Source: CAIQQQ01 sp040399685 (GTDB lineage Bacteria > Pseudomonadota > Alphaproteobacteria > Acetobacterales > Acetobacteraceae). From it: 64,000 nt of DNA. How positions within the stretch are numbered: position 1 is the stretch's first letter; each line of letters begins with the position of its first letter. The notes beneath the pieces were generated by a model that worked only from the letters and a program-made list of their open reading frames with translations, was not told the origin of the DNA and made no database searches. Where the stretch lies: assembly GCA_040399685.1 (NCBI GenBank), contig JBBART010000010.1, forward strand, positions 79,246 through 143,245, in the 5' to 3' direction. The translations under genes and the position numbers were made by a program. Positions 51,002-60,890 of this stretch are shown here, piece by piece.

Positions 51002-53479
51002 ATGACGGGAACATTGCCGGAACGCTTTTCGACCTGGTTCACCAGCCGCGACTGGAAGCCCCGTCCGCATCAGATGGATGTGCTGGCGGCGGCAACGCGT
51101 GGCGAGGATGTACTGCTGATCGCCCCCACCGGCGGCGGCAAGACGCTGGCAGGGTTTCTACCGAGCCTCGTCGATCTCGCCACAACGCCGCATGACGGGC
51201 TGCACACGCTGTATGTCTCTCCACTGAAGGCGCTGTCGGCGGACGTGGCGCGGAACCTGACCACGCCGGCGTCTGGCATGGGGTTGGATATCACCATCGA
51301 GACCCGCAGCGGCGACACCTCGCCTGACAAGCGGCGGCGGCAGGTGGAAAAGCCGCCGAACATTCTGCTCACCACGCCGGAAAGCCTGGCGGTGATGATC
51401 TCCCAGCCCCAGGCGGCGGCGTTCTTTGCCGGGGTGAAGCGGATGGTGATCGACGAAATCCACGCCCTCGCCGGCACCAAGCGCGGCGAGCAATTGGCGT
51501 TGTGCGCTTCGCGTCTGGCGATTTTGGCGCCGGGGATGCGGCGGATTGGCCTGTCCGCCACGGTCGCGCACCCGGACAGCATTCGCCGGTATGTGGCGCC
51601 GGATGCGCGTATCATCGCCGTGGCGGGTGGGGCGCCGCCGGAAATCGGCATGATCTTGCCGGCAGGTCGCCTGCCGTGGTCCGGCCACATGGCGCTGACG
51701 AGCGCACCAGATATCCTCGAGAGGGTTGGTGCTGCGAAAATGACGATCGTGTTCGTCAACACCCGTGCGCAGGCGGAATTGCTGTTTCAGGAATTGTGGA
51801 AGATCAACGTCGACACCCTGCCGATCGCCATTCACCACGGCAGCCTGGAAATGGCGCAGCGACTGCGGGTAGAGGACGCGATGGCGGCCGGAAAATTGCG
51901 CGCTGTGGTGGCGACATCCTCGCTGGACCTCGGCATAGACTGGGGATCGGTGGACCAGGTGATCCAGGTGGGCGCGCCCAAGGGGGTGTCGCGGCTGCTG
52001 CAACGCGTTGGGCGGGCCAATCACCGCATGGACGAGGCGAGCATCGCCATGCTGGTGCCGGCCAACCGGTTCGAGGTGCTGGAATGCGAGGCCGCCATCG
52101 CCGGTGTTGCCGCCCATGAACTCGACGGCGATGCGCCAGGGCCAGGTGGGTTGGATGTGTTGGCGCAGCATATTCTGGGCTGTGCCTGTGCCGCACCGTT
52201 TCATCCAGACGCACTTTTCTCCGAGATCCGCACCGCAGCACCCTATGACGCGCTGACGCGGGAGGATTTCGACGCCACGCTCGATTACGTGGAAACCGGG
52301 GGTTACGCTCTGGCGGCGTATGACCAGTATCGCAAGCTGTTCCGCGATTCCGAGGGGAAGCTGCATGTGATGTCAGAGCGCGTTCGCCGCCTGCACCGCA
52401 TGAACATCGGCACCATCGTCGAGGCGCCGGTGCTCAAGGTGCGCTATGCCGGGCGCGGTCGCGGCATGGCCGGCGGCGCATTGGGCGAAATTGAGGAATA
52501 TTTCGTCAACATGCTGGTGCCGGGTGACACGTTCATCTTCGCCGGCCGCCTGCTGTCGTTCGTGCGGCTGCGCGAGAATGTGGTGGAAGTGGCCGATGGC
52601 GGCACTGGTGAGCCGAAAGTGCCCGCCTATGCCGGCGGGCGGATGCCGATGACCACCAATCTGGCCAGCCGGGTGCGGGCCATGTTGAACACGCCCGCGC
52701 TGTGGGCGGCATTTCCCGAGCCGGTGCGGGAATGGCTGGAATTGCAAAAGCTGCGATCCTTCCTGCCAGGACGCGACGATCTGCTGGTGGAGGTATTTCC
52801 GCGGGGTGATCGCTGGTATCTGGTGGCCTATTGCTTCGAAGGCCGCAACGCGCACCAAACATTGGGCATGTTGATCACAAGGCGCATGGAACGTTTGGGC
52901 ATGCAGCCGCTGGGGTTCGTGGCCACCGATTACGTGCTGGCCACCTGGAGCGCGCGGGAGCCGACGGAGGTGGCGCGGCTGTTCGAGCAGGACATGCTGG
53001 GCGATGATCTGGAAGCCTGGATGGACGAAAGCTCGATGCTCCGCCGCACCTTCCGCAACGTGGCGGTGATTGCCGGACTGATCGCGCGGCATTACCCCGG
53101 CATGGACAAGAACAGGCGACAGGTGACCGTGAATTCCGATTTGATCTACGACGTTCTGCGCAAGCACCAGCCCGGCCACATCCTGCTGCGTGCCACACGC
53201 CACGATGCCGCCGCTGGCCTCACCGATATCGGCCGCATCGCCGAGATGCTGGGACGCATCAAAGGTCAGGTGCATGAGGTGAAACTACGCCGCGTCAGCC
53301 CGCTGGCGGTGCCGGTGATGCTGGAAATCGGCCGCGAAAGCGTGCGCAACAACGAAACCGACGATGCGTTGCTGGAAGAAGCCGCCTTGGTGGCAGAGGC
53401 GATGGGCGATGCCGAGCCGCCGGCGTTGCGCGTCGCCAAAACGCCGGCCCCGCGCAAGCAAGGGCGGCTGTTCGTATGA
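51002..53479 (+). CDS. Ligase-associated DEXH helicase (Lhr-core type)
   Basis: This 825-aa superfamily 2 3'-5' translocase has Walker A IAPTGGGKT at residues 40–48, the DEIH box in VIDEIHALAGTKRG, motif III LSATVAHPD and motif VI RLLQRVGRANHRMDE. The Lhr-core C-terminal winged-helix and beta-barrel domains follow. I take the ATG at 51002 (MTGTLPERFSTWF); the 331 codons upstream in frame are antisense to the exonuclease gene. Its stop overlaps pdeM as ATGA. Confidence 0.94.
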   Translation: MTGTLPERFSTWFTSRDWKPRPHQMDVLAAATRGEDVLLIAPTGGGKTLAGFLPSLVDLATTPHDGLHTLYVSPLKALSADVARNLTTPASGMGLDITIETRSGDTSPDKRRRQVEKPPNILLTTPESLAVMISQPQAAAFFAGVKRMVIDEIHALAGTKRGEQLALCASRLAILAPGMRRIGLSATVAHPDSIRRYVAPDARIIAVAGGAPPEIGMILPAGRLPWSGHMALTSAPDILERVGAAKMTIVFVNTRAQAELLFQELWKINVDTLPIAIHHGSLEMAQRLRVEDAMAAGKLRAVVATSSLDLGIDWGSVDQVIQVGAPKGVSRLLQRVGRANHRMDEASIAMLVPANRFEVLECEAAIAGVAAHELDGDAPGPGGLDVLAQHILGCACAAPFHPDALFSEIRTAAPYDALTREDFDATLDYVETGGYALAAYDQYRKLFRDSEGKLHVMSERVRRLHRMNIGTIVEAPVLKVRYAGRGRGMAGGALGEIEEYFVNMLVPGDTFIFAGRLLSFVRLRENVVEVADGGTGEPKVPAYAGGRMPMTTNLASRVRAMLNTPALWAAFPEPVREWLELQKLRSFLPGRDDLLVEVFPRGDRWYLVAYCFEGRNAHQTLGMLITRRMERLGMQPLGFVATDYVLATWSAREPTEVARLFEQDMLGDDLEAWMDESSMLRRTFRNVAVIAGLIARHYPGMDKNRRQVTVNSDLIYDVLRKHQPGHILLRATRHDAAAGLTDIGRIAEMLGRIKGQVHEVKLRRVSPLAVPVMLEIGRESVRNNETDDALLEEAALVAEAMGDAEPPALRVAKTPAPRKQGRLFV

Positions 53480-54198
53480 CCGCCGCCCCCATTCACATCG
53501 CCGGCGAACGGCTGATGCTCGACCCGCAAGGCGCCATGCACTGGCCGGCGCAGCGGATGCTGGTGGTGTCGGATCTGCATTTCGAGAAGGCCAGTGCCGC
53601 CGCCGGGCGCGGCAGCCTGTTGCCACCATTCGACACGCGTGAAACCTTGGCCACCCTGGCGGCGCTGATCCGCAAATACAGCCCGCGCACCGTGCTGGCG
53701 CTGGGCGACAGCTTCCACGACGCCAAGGGCTCCACCCGCATGCTGCCGCCGGATCAGGCGCGGCTGACGGCCCTGGCGCAGGAGACGCAGTTCCTCTGGG
53801 TGCTCGGCAACCACGACCCGGTGGCGCCCGATCTGCCCGGCGAATCGATGGCCGAACATCGAACCGGCCCGTTGGTGCTGCGTCATCAGGCCCAGACGGG
53901 GCGGGTGATTGGCGAGATCAGCGGCCATTTCCATCCCAAGGCGAGCATCGCCGTGCGCGGCACGGATGTCTGCCGTCCATGCTTCATCGCCGACGGCTAC
54001 CGGCTCATGCTGCCGGCCATCGGCGCCTACACCGGCGGGCTGGATGTGCGGTCCGACGCCATCGCCGTGCATTTCCCGCGCGGTAGCCGGGTGTTCCTGC
54101 TGGGCGAACGGCGGCTGTACAGCTTCCCGCTTGGCCCGATGCGCCCCGGCGGCGGCCAGCGCCCGCCATCCCCCGACCCCATTCTCACGCGCGGATAA
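53476..54198 (+). CDS. pdeM: Ligase-associated metallophosphoesterase PdeM
   Basis: This 240-aa calcineurin-fold nuclease/phosphoesterase has all metal motifs in order: VVSDLHFEKASAA, LALGDSFHD, VLGNHDPVAP and GEISGHFHPKASI. In this module the MPE partner shows nuclease or phosphodiesterase activity. It is coupled to the helicase gene and followed 12 bp later by photolyase. Confidence 0.93.
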   Translation: MTAAPIHIAGERLMLDPQGAMHWPAQRMLVVSDLHFEKASAAAGRGSLLPPFDTRETLATLAALIRKYSPRTVLALGDSFHDAKGSTRMLPPDQARLTALAQETQFLWVLGNHDPVAPDLPGESMAEHRTGPLVLRHQAQTGRVIGEISGHFHPKASIAVRGTDVCRPCFIADGYRLMLPAIGAYTGGLDVRSDAIAVHFPRGSRVFLLGERRLYSFPLGPMRPGGGQRPPSPDPILTRG

Positions 54199-54210
54199 GG
54201 CCCCATTCTC

Positions 54211-55590
54211 ATGACCACAAAGCCGGTTCTGCTCTGGTTTCGCCGCGACCTTCGCCTGTCCGACCACCCTGCCCTGGCCGCCGCCTTGGCCACCGGAAGG
54301 CCAGTGATACCGGTGTTCATCCTGGACGAACTCACCCCTGGCGCCTGGGCGCCGGGCGGGGCCACGCGCTGGTGGCTGCATCACAGCCTGACGGCGCTGG
54401 ATGCCGATCTGCGCCGTCTTGGCTCCGCGCTGGTGCTGCGGCGCGGCGCCATCGCCACCGAACTGCCGCGGCTGATCGCCGAGACCGGCGCTGTGGAAAC
54501 CCATGTGGGCGAGCCCACCGAGCCCTGGGCGCGACGCGAGATCGACACGCTGGCAAAATCCTTCGCCATCCGCCGCCATCGCACGGCGCTGCTGTTTCAT
54601 CCAGCCGACATCCGCACCCTGGCCGGCACGCCCTATGGCGTGTTCACGCCCTATTCGAAGGCCTGTCTGCGAACGTTGATGCCGCATGATCCGATCCCAA
54701 CGCCCACCCACTTGCCCTCGGCTGTGATGCCGCGCAGCGATACGCTTGCCGAATGGGCATTGTTGCCGACCTCCCCCGATTGGGCCGGGGACCTGCGCAA
54801 GTCCCACACGCCCGGTGAAGCCGGCGCCAAGGCACGGCTGGCGGAATTTCTGCCCCGCGTCGGCGCTTACGACGATGCCCGCAACATCCCCGGAATCCAG
54901 GGCACCTCGGCCCTTTCGCCGCATCTGGCATGGGGCGAGATCTCAGCCAACGCGGTGTGGGATGCGGTGTCCGCCACCGCCAGCGGGCGGGGACTTGAGG
55001 TGTATCGCAACGAGTTGCTGTGGCGGGAGTTCTCCTCGCACCTGCTGTGGCACGCGCCAACCCTGCCGGATGCCCCGCTGAAACCCGCCTATGCCGCCTT
55101 CCCGTGGCGCACCGACCCCAAGGCGCTCCACGCCTGGCAGCAGGGACAAACCGGCATTCCCATCGTCGATGCCGGCATGCGCCAGCTTTGGACCACCGGC
55201 TGGATGCACAACCGGGTGCGCATGATTGTCGCCAGCTTTCTCATCAAGCACCTGCTCCTGGACTGGCGGCTTGGCGAGGCCTGGTTCTGGGACACGCTGG
55301 TGGATGCCGATCTGGCCGCGAACGCGGCGTCCTGGCAGTGGGTGGCGGGCAGCGGCGCGGATGCCTCGCCGTTCTTTCGCGTGTTCAACCCGACCTTGCA
55401 GGGCGAGAAGTTCGATCCGACCGGCGCCTATGTGCGGCGTTACGTTCCAGAGCTGGCGCAGATCCCGGAAAAATATATTCACGCTCCCTGGAACGCCACG
55501 AAATCCGCCAAAAACTACCCTTCTCCCATCGTCGACCTCGCATTTGGTCGCACCCGGGCACTGGACGCTTTGAAGTCCATCACAAAGTAG
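54211..55590 (+). CDS. phrB: Deoxyribodipyrimidine photolyase
   Basis: This 459-aa FAD-containing light-driven repair enzyme for pyrimidine dimers has an N-terminal antenna domain that starts LLWFRRDLRLSDHPAL. The FAD-binding helical domain contains RNELLWREFSSHLLWHAP, TGIPIVDAGMRQLWTTGWMHNRVRM and DADLAANAASWQWVAGSGADASP. The conserved Trp and Asn/Arg residues needed for CPD repair are present. It links the repair genes upstream to the lipid genes downstream. Confidence 0.95.
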   Translation: MTTKPVLLWFRRDLRLSDHPALAAALATGRPVIPVFILDELTPGAWAPGGATRWWLHHSLTALDADLRRLGSALVLRRGAIATELPRLIAETGAVETHVGEPTEPWARREIDTLAKSFAIRRHRTALLFHPADIRTLAGTPYGVFTPYSKACLRTLMPHDPIPTPTHLPSAVMPRSDTLAEWALLPTSPDWAGDLRKSHTPGEAGAKARLAEFLPRVGAYDDARNIPGIQGTSALSPHLAWGEISANAVWDAVSATASGRGLEVYRNELLWREFSSHLLWHAPTLPDAPLKPAYAAFPWRTDPKALHAWQQGQTGIPIVDAGMRQLWTTGWMHNRVRMIVASFLIKHLLLDWRLGEAWFWDTLVDADLAANAASWQWVAGSGADASPFFRVFNPTLQGEKFDPTGAYVRRYVPELAQIPEKYIHAPWNATKSAKNYPSPIVDLAFGRTRALDALKSITK

Positions 55591-55595
55591 AGTGT

Positions 55596-56885
55596 ATGAC
55601 ACCCAAACCACGCCTTGCCGTCATCGGCGCCGGCATCTCAGGTCTGTCGGCGGCCTGGCTGGCCCGGCACACCCATGACGTTACGCTTTTCGAGACGCTG
55701 CCCCGTGCCGGCGGCCATGCGGATACCCAACTGGTTGATGTGGGCGGCAAAAGTGTTGCCGTGGACACGGGGTTCATCGTCTACAACGCGCTGAACTATC
55801 CCAATCTGGTGGGTCTGTTCGCACATCTCGGCGTGGCGACGACGGCCACCGACATGTCGTTCGGCGTCTCGATCGGCCAGGGCCGGATGGAGTATGCCGG
55901 CGGCGAACTGGCGCAGATGTTCGCACAGAAGCGCAACCTGCTGCGGCCACGGTTCTGGAGCATGGTCCGCGACATATTGCGCTTCTATCGCGCGGCTCCG
56001 GCATTGCTCGCAGTCGACACCAATCAAAGCCTGGGCGACTGGCTGCTGGAAAACCGCTACGGCGCACCGTTCGTGGAGGATCACATCCTGCCGATGGGCG
56101 CCGCCATCTGGTCCGCCTCGGTGGAGGGCATGCGCGCCTTCCCGGTGCGGCATTTCGCCCGGTTCTTCCACAATCACGGCCTGCTGCGACTGACCGACCG
56201 ACCGGCCTGGCGCACCGTCGAGGGCGGCAGCCGCAACTACGTTGCGCGGATGGTGGCAGATCTGCCCGGACTGCGCGTGTCCCAGGCCGTCATCGGGGTC
56301 GTGCGCGATGCCGATGGCGTGGTGGTGCACCGTGAAGACGGCACCGCCGAACACTTCGAAAATGTCATCATGGCCTGCCACGCCGACGACGCGCTGGCCA
56401 TGCTGGCACGGCCAACCCTGGCGGAAACCCGTGTGCTGGGGGCATTCAACTTCCAGGACAACCGCGCCATCCTGCATACCGATGCCACGCTGATGCCGGT
56501 GCGCAAGGCCGTGTGGTCGGCATGGAACTACCTGTCCGACGGTGCGCGTGACCACGACCAGTCGGTCAGCGTTACCTACTGGATGAACAGGCTGCAGCCG
56601 TTGAACACCACCACGCCGCTGTTTGTCTCGCTCAACCCGCTGCGGCCACCGGCGCCGTCCAGCGTGCTGCTCACCCGTGATTATCGCCACCCGCAATTCG
56701 ATGCCGCCGCAATGGACGCGCAGGAGCAATTGCCGTCCATCCAGGGCGAAGGCGGCGTGTATTTCTGTGGCGCCTGGAGCGGATGGGGATTTCACGAAGA
56801 CGGAATCGCCTCCGCCGTGCGCGTGGCGGGCCTGCTCGGCATCACCACGCCTTGGGCGGACGCCACGGACCGCATGGCGGCATGA
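55596..56885 (+). CDS. FAD-dependent oxidoreductase (amine-oxidase/desaturase-like)
   Basis: This 429-aa flavoprotein has an N-terminal dinucleotide motif LAVIGAGISGLSAAWLARHTHDVTLFE and AGGHADTQLVDVGG. The C-terminal FAD-binding region contains YFCGAWSGWGFHEDGIASAVR. In Rhodobacter a comparable gene belongs to the singlet-oxygen regulon with CFA-type methyltransferases, and a related flavoprotein (UfaD) desaturates fatty acyl chains for furan fatty acids. A similar lipid role is inferred. The start is 5 bp after photolyase. Confidence 0.88.
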   Translation: MTPKPRLAVIGAGISGLSAAWLARHTHDVTLFETLPRAGGHADTQLVDVGGKSVAVDTGFIVYNALNYPNLVGLFAHLGVATTATDMSFGVSIGQGRMEYAGGELAQMFAQKRNLLRPRFWSMVRDILRFYRAAPALLAVDTNQSLGDWLLENRYGAPFVEDHILPMGAAIWSASVEGMRAFPVRHFARFFHNHGLLRLTDRPAWRTVEGGSRNYVARMVADLPGLRVSQAVIGVVRDADGVVVHREDGTAEHFENVIMACHADDALAMLARPTLAETRVLGAFNFQDNRAILHTDATLMPVRKAVWSAWNYLSDGARDHDQSVSVTYWMNRLQPLNTTTPLFVSLNPLRPPAPSSVLLTRDYRHPQFDAAAMDAQEQLPSIQGEGGVYFCGAWSGWGFHEDGIASAVRVAGLLGITTPWADATDRMAA

Positions 56886-57631
56886 GCACCCTTCTGCACA
56901 TCGGCAAGGTGGCGCATATACGCCACACCCCGTTCGTGCATCGGTTCGATTACCGCATGTGGATGCTGTCGGTCGATCTCGACCAGCCACGGCAATCACG
57001 GCTGTTCCACCGCAACCGGACCGGCCTCGTGTCGCTGCACGATGCCGATCACGGGCCGCGCGACGGCTCCGCGTTGCGGCCATGGGTGGAGGCGCATCTG
57101 GCGCAAAAGGGATTGCAGGAATTTGGCGCGACCATCCGGCTGATGGCCATTCCGCGCGTGCTCGGCTTCGCCTTCAACCCGATTGCCTTCTATCTCTGCC
57201 ACGATGCCACCGGCCGCCTCGGCGCCGTGGTGCACCAGGTGAAAAACACGTTCGGCGACCAGACCGCCTATGTACTGCCGGTGACGCAAAGCCACGGCAC
57301 CATTCGCCAGGAGGCCGACAAGGCCATGCACGTCTCGCCGTTCTTCGACATGCAGGGCGGCTATCGCTTTGCGTTCTCCGACCCGTCCGGCCCAGAATTC
57401 CACCTCAGCATCCACTACGGCGCGCATGAACAGCCACGCATGACCGCCACGATGCAGTTGCGCGCCAAGCCCTTGCGCGATGCCGGGCTGATCCGCCTGC
57501 TGCTGGCCATGCCATTGATGCCGCTGAAGGTGTTTGCCGCCATCCATTGGCAGGCGCTGCGTCTCAAGCTGCGCGGCGCAAAATACCACTCGCCCCCGCT
57601 TTCTCCCGCAGACCCAGGAGCCACCGCATGA
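56882..57631 (+). CDS. DUF1365 family protein
   Basis: This 249-aa protein of unknown function starts MSTLLHIGKVAHIRHTPFVHRFDYRMWMLSVDL. It has IPRVLGFAFNPIAFYLCHD and VHQVKNTFGDQTAYVLP, all hallmarks of DUF1365. These genes nearly always sit between the FAD oxidoreductase and the cyclopropane-type methyltransferase, as here (four-base overlaps on both sides). A role in modification of phospholipid acyl chains is inferred from that context. Confidence 0.92.
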   Translation: MSTLLHIGKVAHIRHTPFVHRFDYRMWMLSVDLDQPRQSRLFHRNRTGLVSLHDADHGPRDGSALRPWVEAHLAQKGLQEFGATIRLMAIPRVLGFAFNPIAFYLCHDATGRLGAVVHQVKNTFGDQTAYVLPVTQSHGTIRQEADKAMHVSPFFDMQGGYRFAFSDPSGPEFHLSIHYGAHEQPRMTATMQLRAKPLRDAGLIRLLLAMPLMPLKVFAAIHWQALRLKLRGAKYHSPPLSPADPGATA

Positions 57632-58869
57632 GCGGCGCCGACACCACGATGAACGCCACGTCAGCAACGCCACCGCGTGACCGCTGGTCGGTTGTGGCGC
57701 TGAAGCTCGCCTCGATGATCCGCTGCGGACACTTGACGGTGGTGCTGCCCGACGGCAGCACGCACCGCATCAACGCCCCGCATGACGGCCCCGTTGCCAC
57801 AATCGTGCTGAAAGACCGCGCCGCCATCCGCAAGCTGGTGACCGGCGGCAATGTCGGGCTGGCCGAGGCCTATATCGACGGTTTGTGGGAAAGCCCAGAT
57901 CTGCGCGCCGTGATGGCGCTGGCGGCGGCGAACGAGGCCGAGTGGGAAGCCGCCTTGGCGGGCAGCCCATGGATGCGGGCGATCAACACCGTCCTGCACA
58001 AGCTGCGCCCGAACACCCGCAAGGGCGCCAAGCGCAACATCGTCGAGCATTACGACCTCGGCAACGCGTTCTATGCCCAGTGGCTGGACCCGACGATGAC
58101 CTATTCCTCGGCCCTGTTCACCCACCCCGAGCAGAGCCTGCAGGACGCGCAACTGGCCAAGATCCACCGCCTCTGCAAGGCAATCGACCTCCAGCCAGGC
58201 ATGTCGCTGCTGGAGATCGGCTGCGGCTGGGGCGCGTTCGCCGAGGTTGCCGCCCGCGATTACGACGCCCGCGTGGTGGGCGTCACGCTGTCGCCGTCGC
58301 AACTGGCCTATGGCCAGCAGCGAATCGCCGATGCCGGATTGTCCGACAAGGTCGATCTGCGGTTGCAGGATTATCGCGACGTGCCGGAACAGTTTGATCG
58401 CATCGCGTCCATCGAAATGTTCGAAGCGGTGGGCGAGCGGTATTGGCCGGTCTATTTCACCACCCTGCGCGAGCGGCTGTTGCCGGGTGGATTGGCGGGG
58501 CTGCAAACCATCACCATCGAGGACAGGCTGTTCCCCACCTATCGGCGCAGCGCCGATTTCATCCAACGCCACGTCTTCCCCGGCGGGATGTTGCCCAGCC
58601 CGAAACGGCTGCGCGAGGAAGTGGCCAACGCTGGGTTGCTGTGGAAAGGCGAGCATTGGTTCGGCCAGGATTACGCTGAGACGTTGTCGCGCTGGAATGA
58701 AACCTTCCAGTCGGTCTGGCCCCGTATTGCAGGCGCCACGCGCCTGAGCCGGATGCCGGCAGACCCACGGTTCAAGCGGCTGTGGGAATATTACCTGCTC
58801 TATTGCGAAACCGGCTTCCGCGCCGGCTGGACAGATGTGGGGCAGATCCTGCTGGCCCGCACGGCTTGA
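57628..58869 (+). CDS. Cyclopropane-fatty-acyl-phospholipid synthase family methyltransferase
   Basis: This 413-aa SAM-dependent enzyme adds a methylene or methyl group across unsaturated acyl chains of membrane phospholipids. The SAM motif is LLEIGCGWGAFAEVAARDY. EHYDLGNAFYAQWLDPTMTYSSALF and IASIEMFEAVGERYWPVYF are CFA-family signatures. Either cyclopropane synthesis or a UfaM-like methylation is possible; context alone does not decide. The stop overlaps the MFS start. Confidence 0.93.
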   Translation: MSGADTTMNATSATPPRDRWSVVALKLASMIRCGHLTVVLPDGSTHRINAPHDGPVATIVLKDRAAIRKLVTGGNVGLAEAYIDGLWESPDLRAVMALAAANEAEWEAALAGSPWMRAINTVLHKLRPNTRKGAKRNIVEHYDLGNAFYAQWLDPTMTYSSALFTHPEQSLQDAQLAKIHRLCKAIDLQPGMSLLEIGCGWGAFAEVAARDYDARVVGVTLSPSQLAYGQQRIADAGLSDKVDLRLQDYRDVPEQFDRIASIEMFEAVGERYWPVYFTTLRERLLPGGLAGLQTITIEDRLFPTYRRSADFIQRHVFPGGMLPSPKRLREEVANAGLLWKGEHWFGQDYAETLSRWNETFQSVWPRIAGATRLSRMPADPRFKRLWEYYLLYCETGFRAGWTDVGQILLARTA

Positions 58870-60188
58870 GCCAAGCCCACCGCCTGGCGTGGCGGAGCCT
58901 TATGGCCTACGCGGCGCCGGCTTTGCCCCTGGCCATTCTCGGTCTGCCGCTCAGCGTGCATCTGCCGGCGTTCTGGGCCGGGCCGATGCATCTGCGTCTT
59001 GCCACGGTGGGGCTGGTGCTGACCCTGGTGCGACTGACGGATGTGGTGGTGGACCCCGCCATCGGCCGCCTGTCGGACCGTTGGCACACACGCATCGGGC
59101 GCAGGCGACCGCTCATCATCGCCGCCATTCCCGTGGGCCTTGCCGGCGGGGCGGCGTTGTTCTTCCCGCCCGAAGGCGCCGGCGCGCTGTGGCTGTTCTT
59201 CGCCTACGCAGCGCTGACGATGGGCTGGAGCATGATCGCGCTGCCCTGGCAGGCCTGGGGCGCCGAACTTTCAGACGATTACCGCGAGCGTACCCGAATC
59301 GTCAGTTGGCGCGAGGGCCTCACGCTGGTGGGCATCGTGCTGTCGGCCATCGTGCCGGCCGCGTTCGGCCTGTCGGACCCTGCCATCACCTTACATGTGC
59401 TGGCGGTGTTGTGCGCCGCGCTATCGTTGCCCGCCTTGCTGGCGCTGCTGACATTGGTGCGCGAGCCGCCTGCCACCACCAACCGCCAACCCGGCCTGCG
59501 CGAGTCGCTGCGCACGGCGCTCGCCAACCATCCCTTCCGGCGGCTGCTGGCCGCCTGGGCACTGAACGGCATCGCCAACGGCCTGCCGGCGGTGTTGTTC
59601 CTGTTGCTGTGCACCCATCTGCTGCAAGCCCCTGAAAAATCAGGCGTCCTGCTACTGGCGTTCTTCGCCGCCGGCATCGTGTCGGTTCCGTTCTGGGCCT
59701 GGATGGCCGGCCGAATCGGCAAACATCGCGCCTGGTGCTGGGCGATGCTCTGGACCTGTGCCGCCTTCCTGCCGGTGCTGGCGTTGGGGCCGGGCGACTG
59801 GACGACATTCCTGCTCGTGTGCCTCGCCACCGGCGCCGGGCTGGGTGCGGATCTGGCGTTGCCACCCTCGATGCAGGCGGACGTGATCGACCTGGACACG
59901 CTGAACCACGGCGAGGCCCGGGCCGGGCTGTTCTTCGCCGCCTGGACCATGGCGCAGAAGGCGGGCGCCGCCCTGTCCGCCGGCCTTGCCTTCGGACTGC
60001 TGGATCTCGCCGGTTTCCTCACCGAAGGCCCCAACGGCGCACCCCAGATAGGGGCCATGGTGGGGCTTTATTGCCTTTTGCCGGTGGCGCTGAAGCTGGG
60101 CGCCATTGCGCTGGTGTGGAACTTTCCGATCGATTCCAATGAACAGGCTCGCATCCGCGCCGCACTTTCGGCGAGACTGTCAGCATGA
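58866..60188 (+). CDS. MFS transporter (GPH-like, CFA cluster)
   Basis: This is an integral membrane protein of about 440 aa with about 12 helices. The GPH/MFS_2-type motif DVVVDPAIGRLSDRWHTRIGRRRPLI is clear. TTG at 58866 would couple it to the preceding stop (TTGA); an ATG at 58902 with GGAG 4 nt upstream gives a shorter form and may be the true start. Members of this cluster are often called sugar:cation symporters, but lipid-related or lyso-lipid transport is plausible. Confidence 0.85.
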   Translation: MSQAHRLAWRSLMAYAAPALPLAILGLPLSVHLPAFWAGPMHLRLATVGLVLTLVRLTDVVVDPAIGRLSDRWHTRIGRRRPLIIAAIPVGLAGGAALFFPPEGAGALWLFFAYAALTMGWSMIALPWQAWGAELSDDYRERTRIVSWREGLTLVGIVLSAIVPAAFGLSDPAITLHVLAVLCAALSLPALLALLTLVREPPATTNRQPGLRESLRTALANHPFRRLLAAWALNGIANGLPAVLFLLLCTHLLQAPEKSGVLLLAFFAAGIVSVPFWAWMAGRIGKHRAWCWAMLWTCAAFLPVLALGPGDWTTFLLVCLATGAGLGADLALPPSMQADVIDLDTLNHGEARAGLFFAAWTMAQKAGAALSAGLAFGLLDLAGFLTEGPNGAPQIGAMVGLYCLLPVALKLGAIALVWNFPIDSNEQARIRAALSARLSA

Positions 60189-60880
60189 CCTTTTCGCACA
60201 TCCCCCCCCAAACCGGCGTTCGCGTCGTGGGCGACGTGCATGGCGACTATCGCGCATTCGCCGCCGCCGCCGAGACCGACCTTTTCATCGTCCAACTCGG
60301 AGACCTCGTGGATTACGGGCCGGACAGCGCGGCTGCCTTGCGGCTGGCATTTGAACTGCTCGATGCCAAACGCGGCCTGTTCCTGCTTGGCAATCACGAC
60401 CTCAAGCTGGCCCGCGCGCTGTCGGGCCGTGAAGTGCGGATGGACAAACATCTGGCGGCCACCCTGGCCCAGCTCGACCCAGACTTGCGCGCCCGCGCCC
60501 AGGCCGAGTTTGCCCGCGCCCCAGCCTGGGTCCAGCAACGGTCACGCATGTTCGTCCATGGCGGCTTTCACACCGCCATGCTGGAGGAGGCGCCGCCCCC
60601 CGCCCCGGAAGGCCGCGTCACCGGCGTGCTGTCCCGGGCGCTATATGGCGAGCACACCGGCCGCAGCCAGTCCGACGGCTATCCCGAGCGCTCGCTGCGC
60701 TGGGTGGACCGGATTCCAAAAGGCCTGACCGTCTATTGCGGCCATGACCGCCGCAGCACCGATGGCAGGCCCTACACGCGACACGGAACACAAGGCGGTG
60801 TTGCGGTGTTCGTTGATACCGGCGCCGGCAAGGGCGGGCATCTGTCCTGGATCGACCTGCCGGCTGCCGAAACCTTATAA
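60185..60880 (+). CDS. Calcineurin-like metallophosphoesterase
   Basis: This 231-aa phosphoesterase resembles Ser/Thr protein phosphatases or ApaH-like enzymes. Metal motifs are VVGDVHGDYRAF, VQLGDLVDYGP, LLGNHDLKLA and YCGHDRRS. Substrate unknown. It is coupled to the MFS gene by a 4-base overlap and lies between it and the DUF3833 gene, which is not a usual position for a phosphatase in this cluster. Confidence 0.88.
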   Translation: MTFSHIPPQTGVRVVGDVHGDYRAFAAAAETDLFIVQLGDLVDYGPDSAAALRLAFELLDAKRGLFLLGNHDLKLARALSGREVRMDKHLAATLAQLDPDLRARAQAEFARAPAWVQQRSRMFVHGGFHTAMLEEAPPPAPEGRVTGVLSRALYGEHTGRSQSDGYPERSLRWVDRIPKGLTVYCGHDRRSTDGRPYTRHGTQGGVAVFVDTGAGKGGHLSWIDLPAAETL

Positions 60881-60890
60881 GGATTTCATC

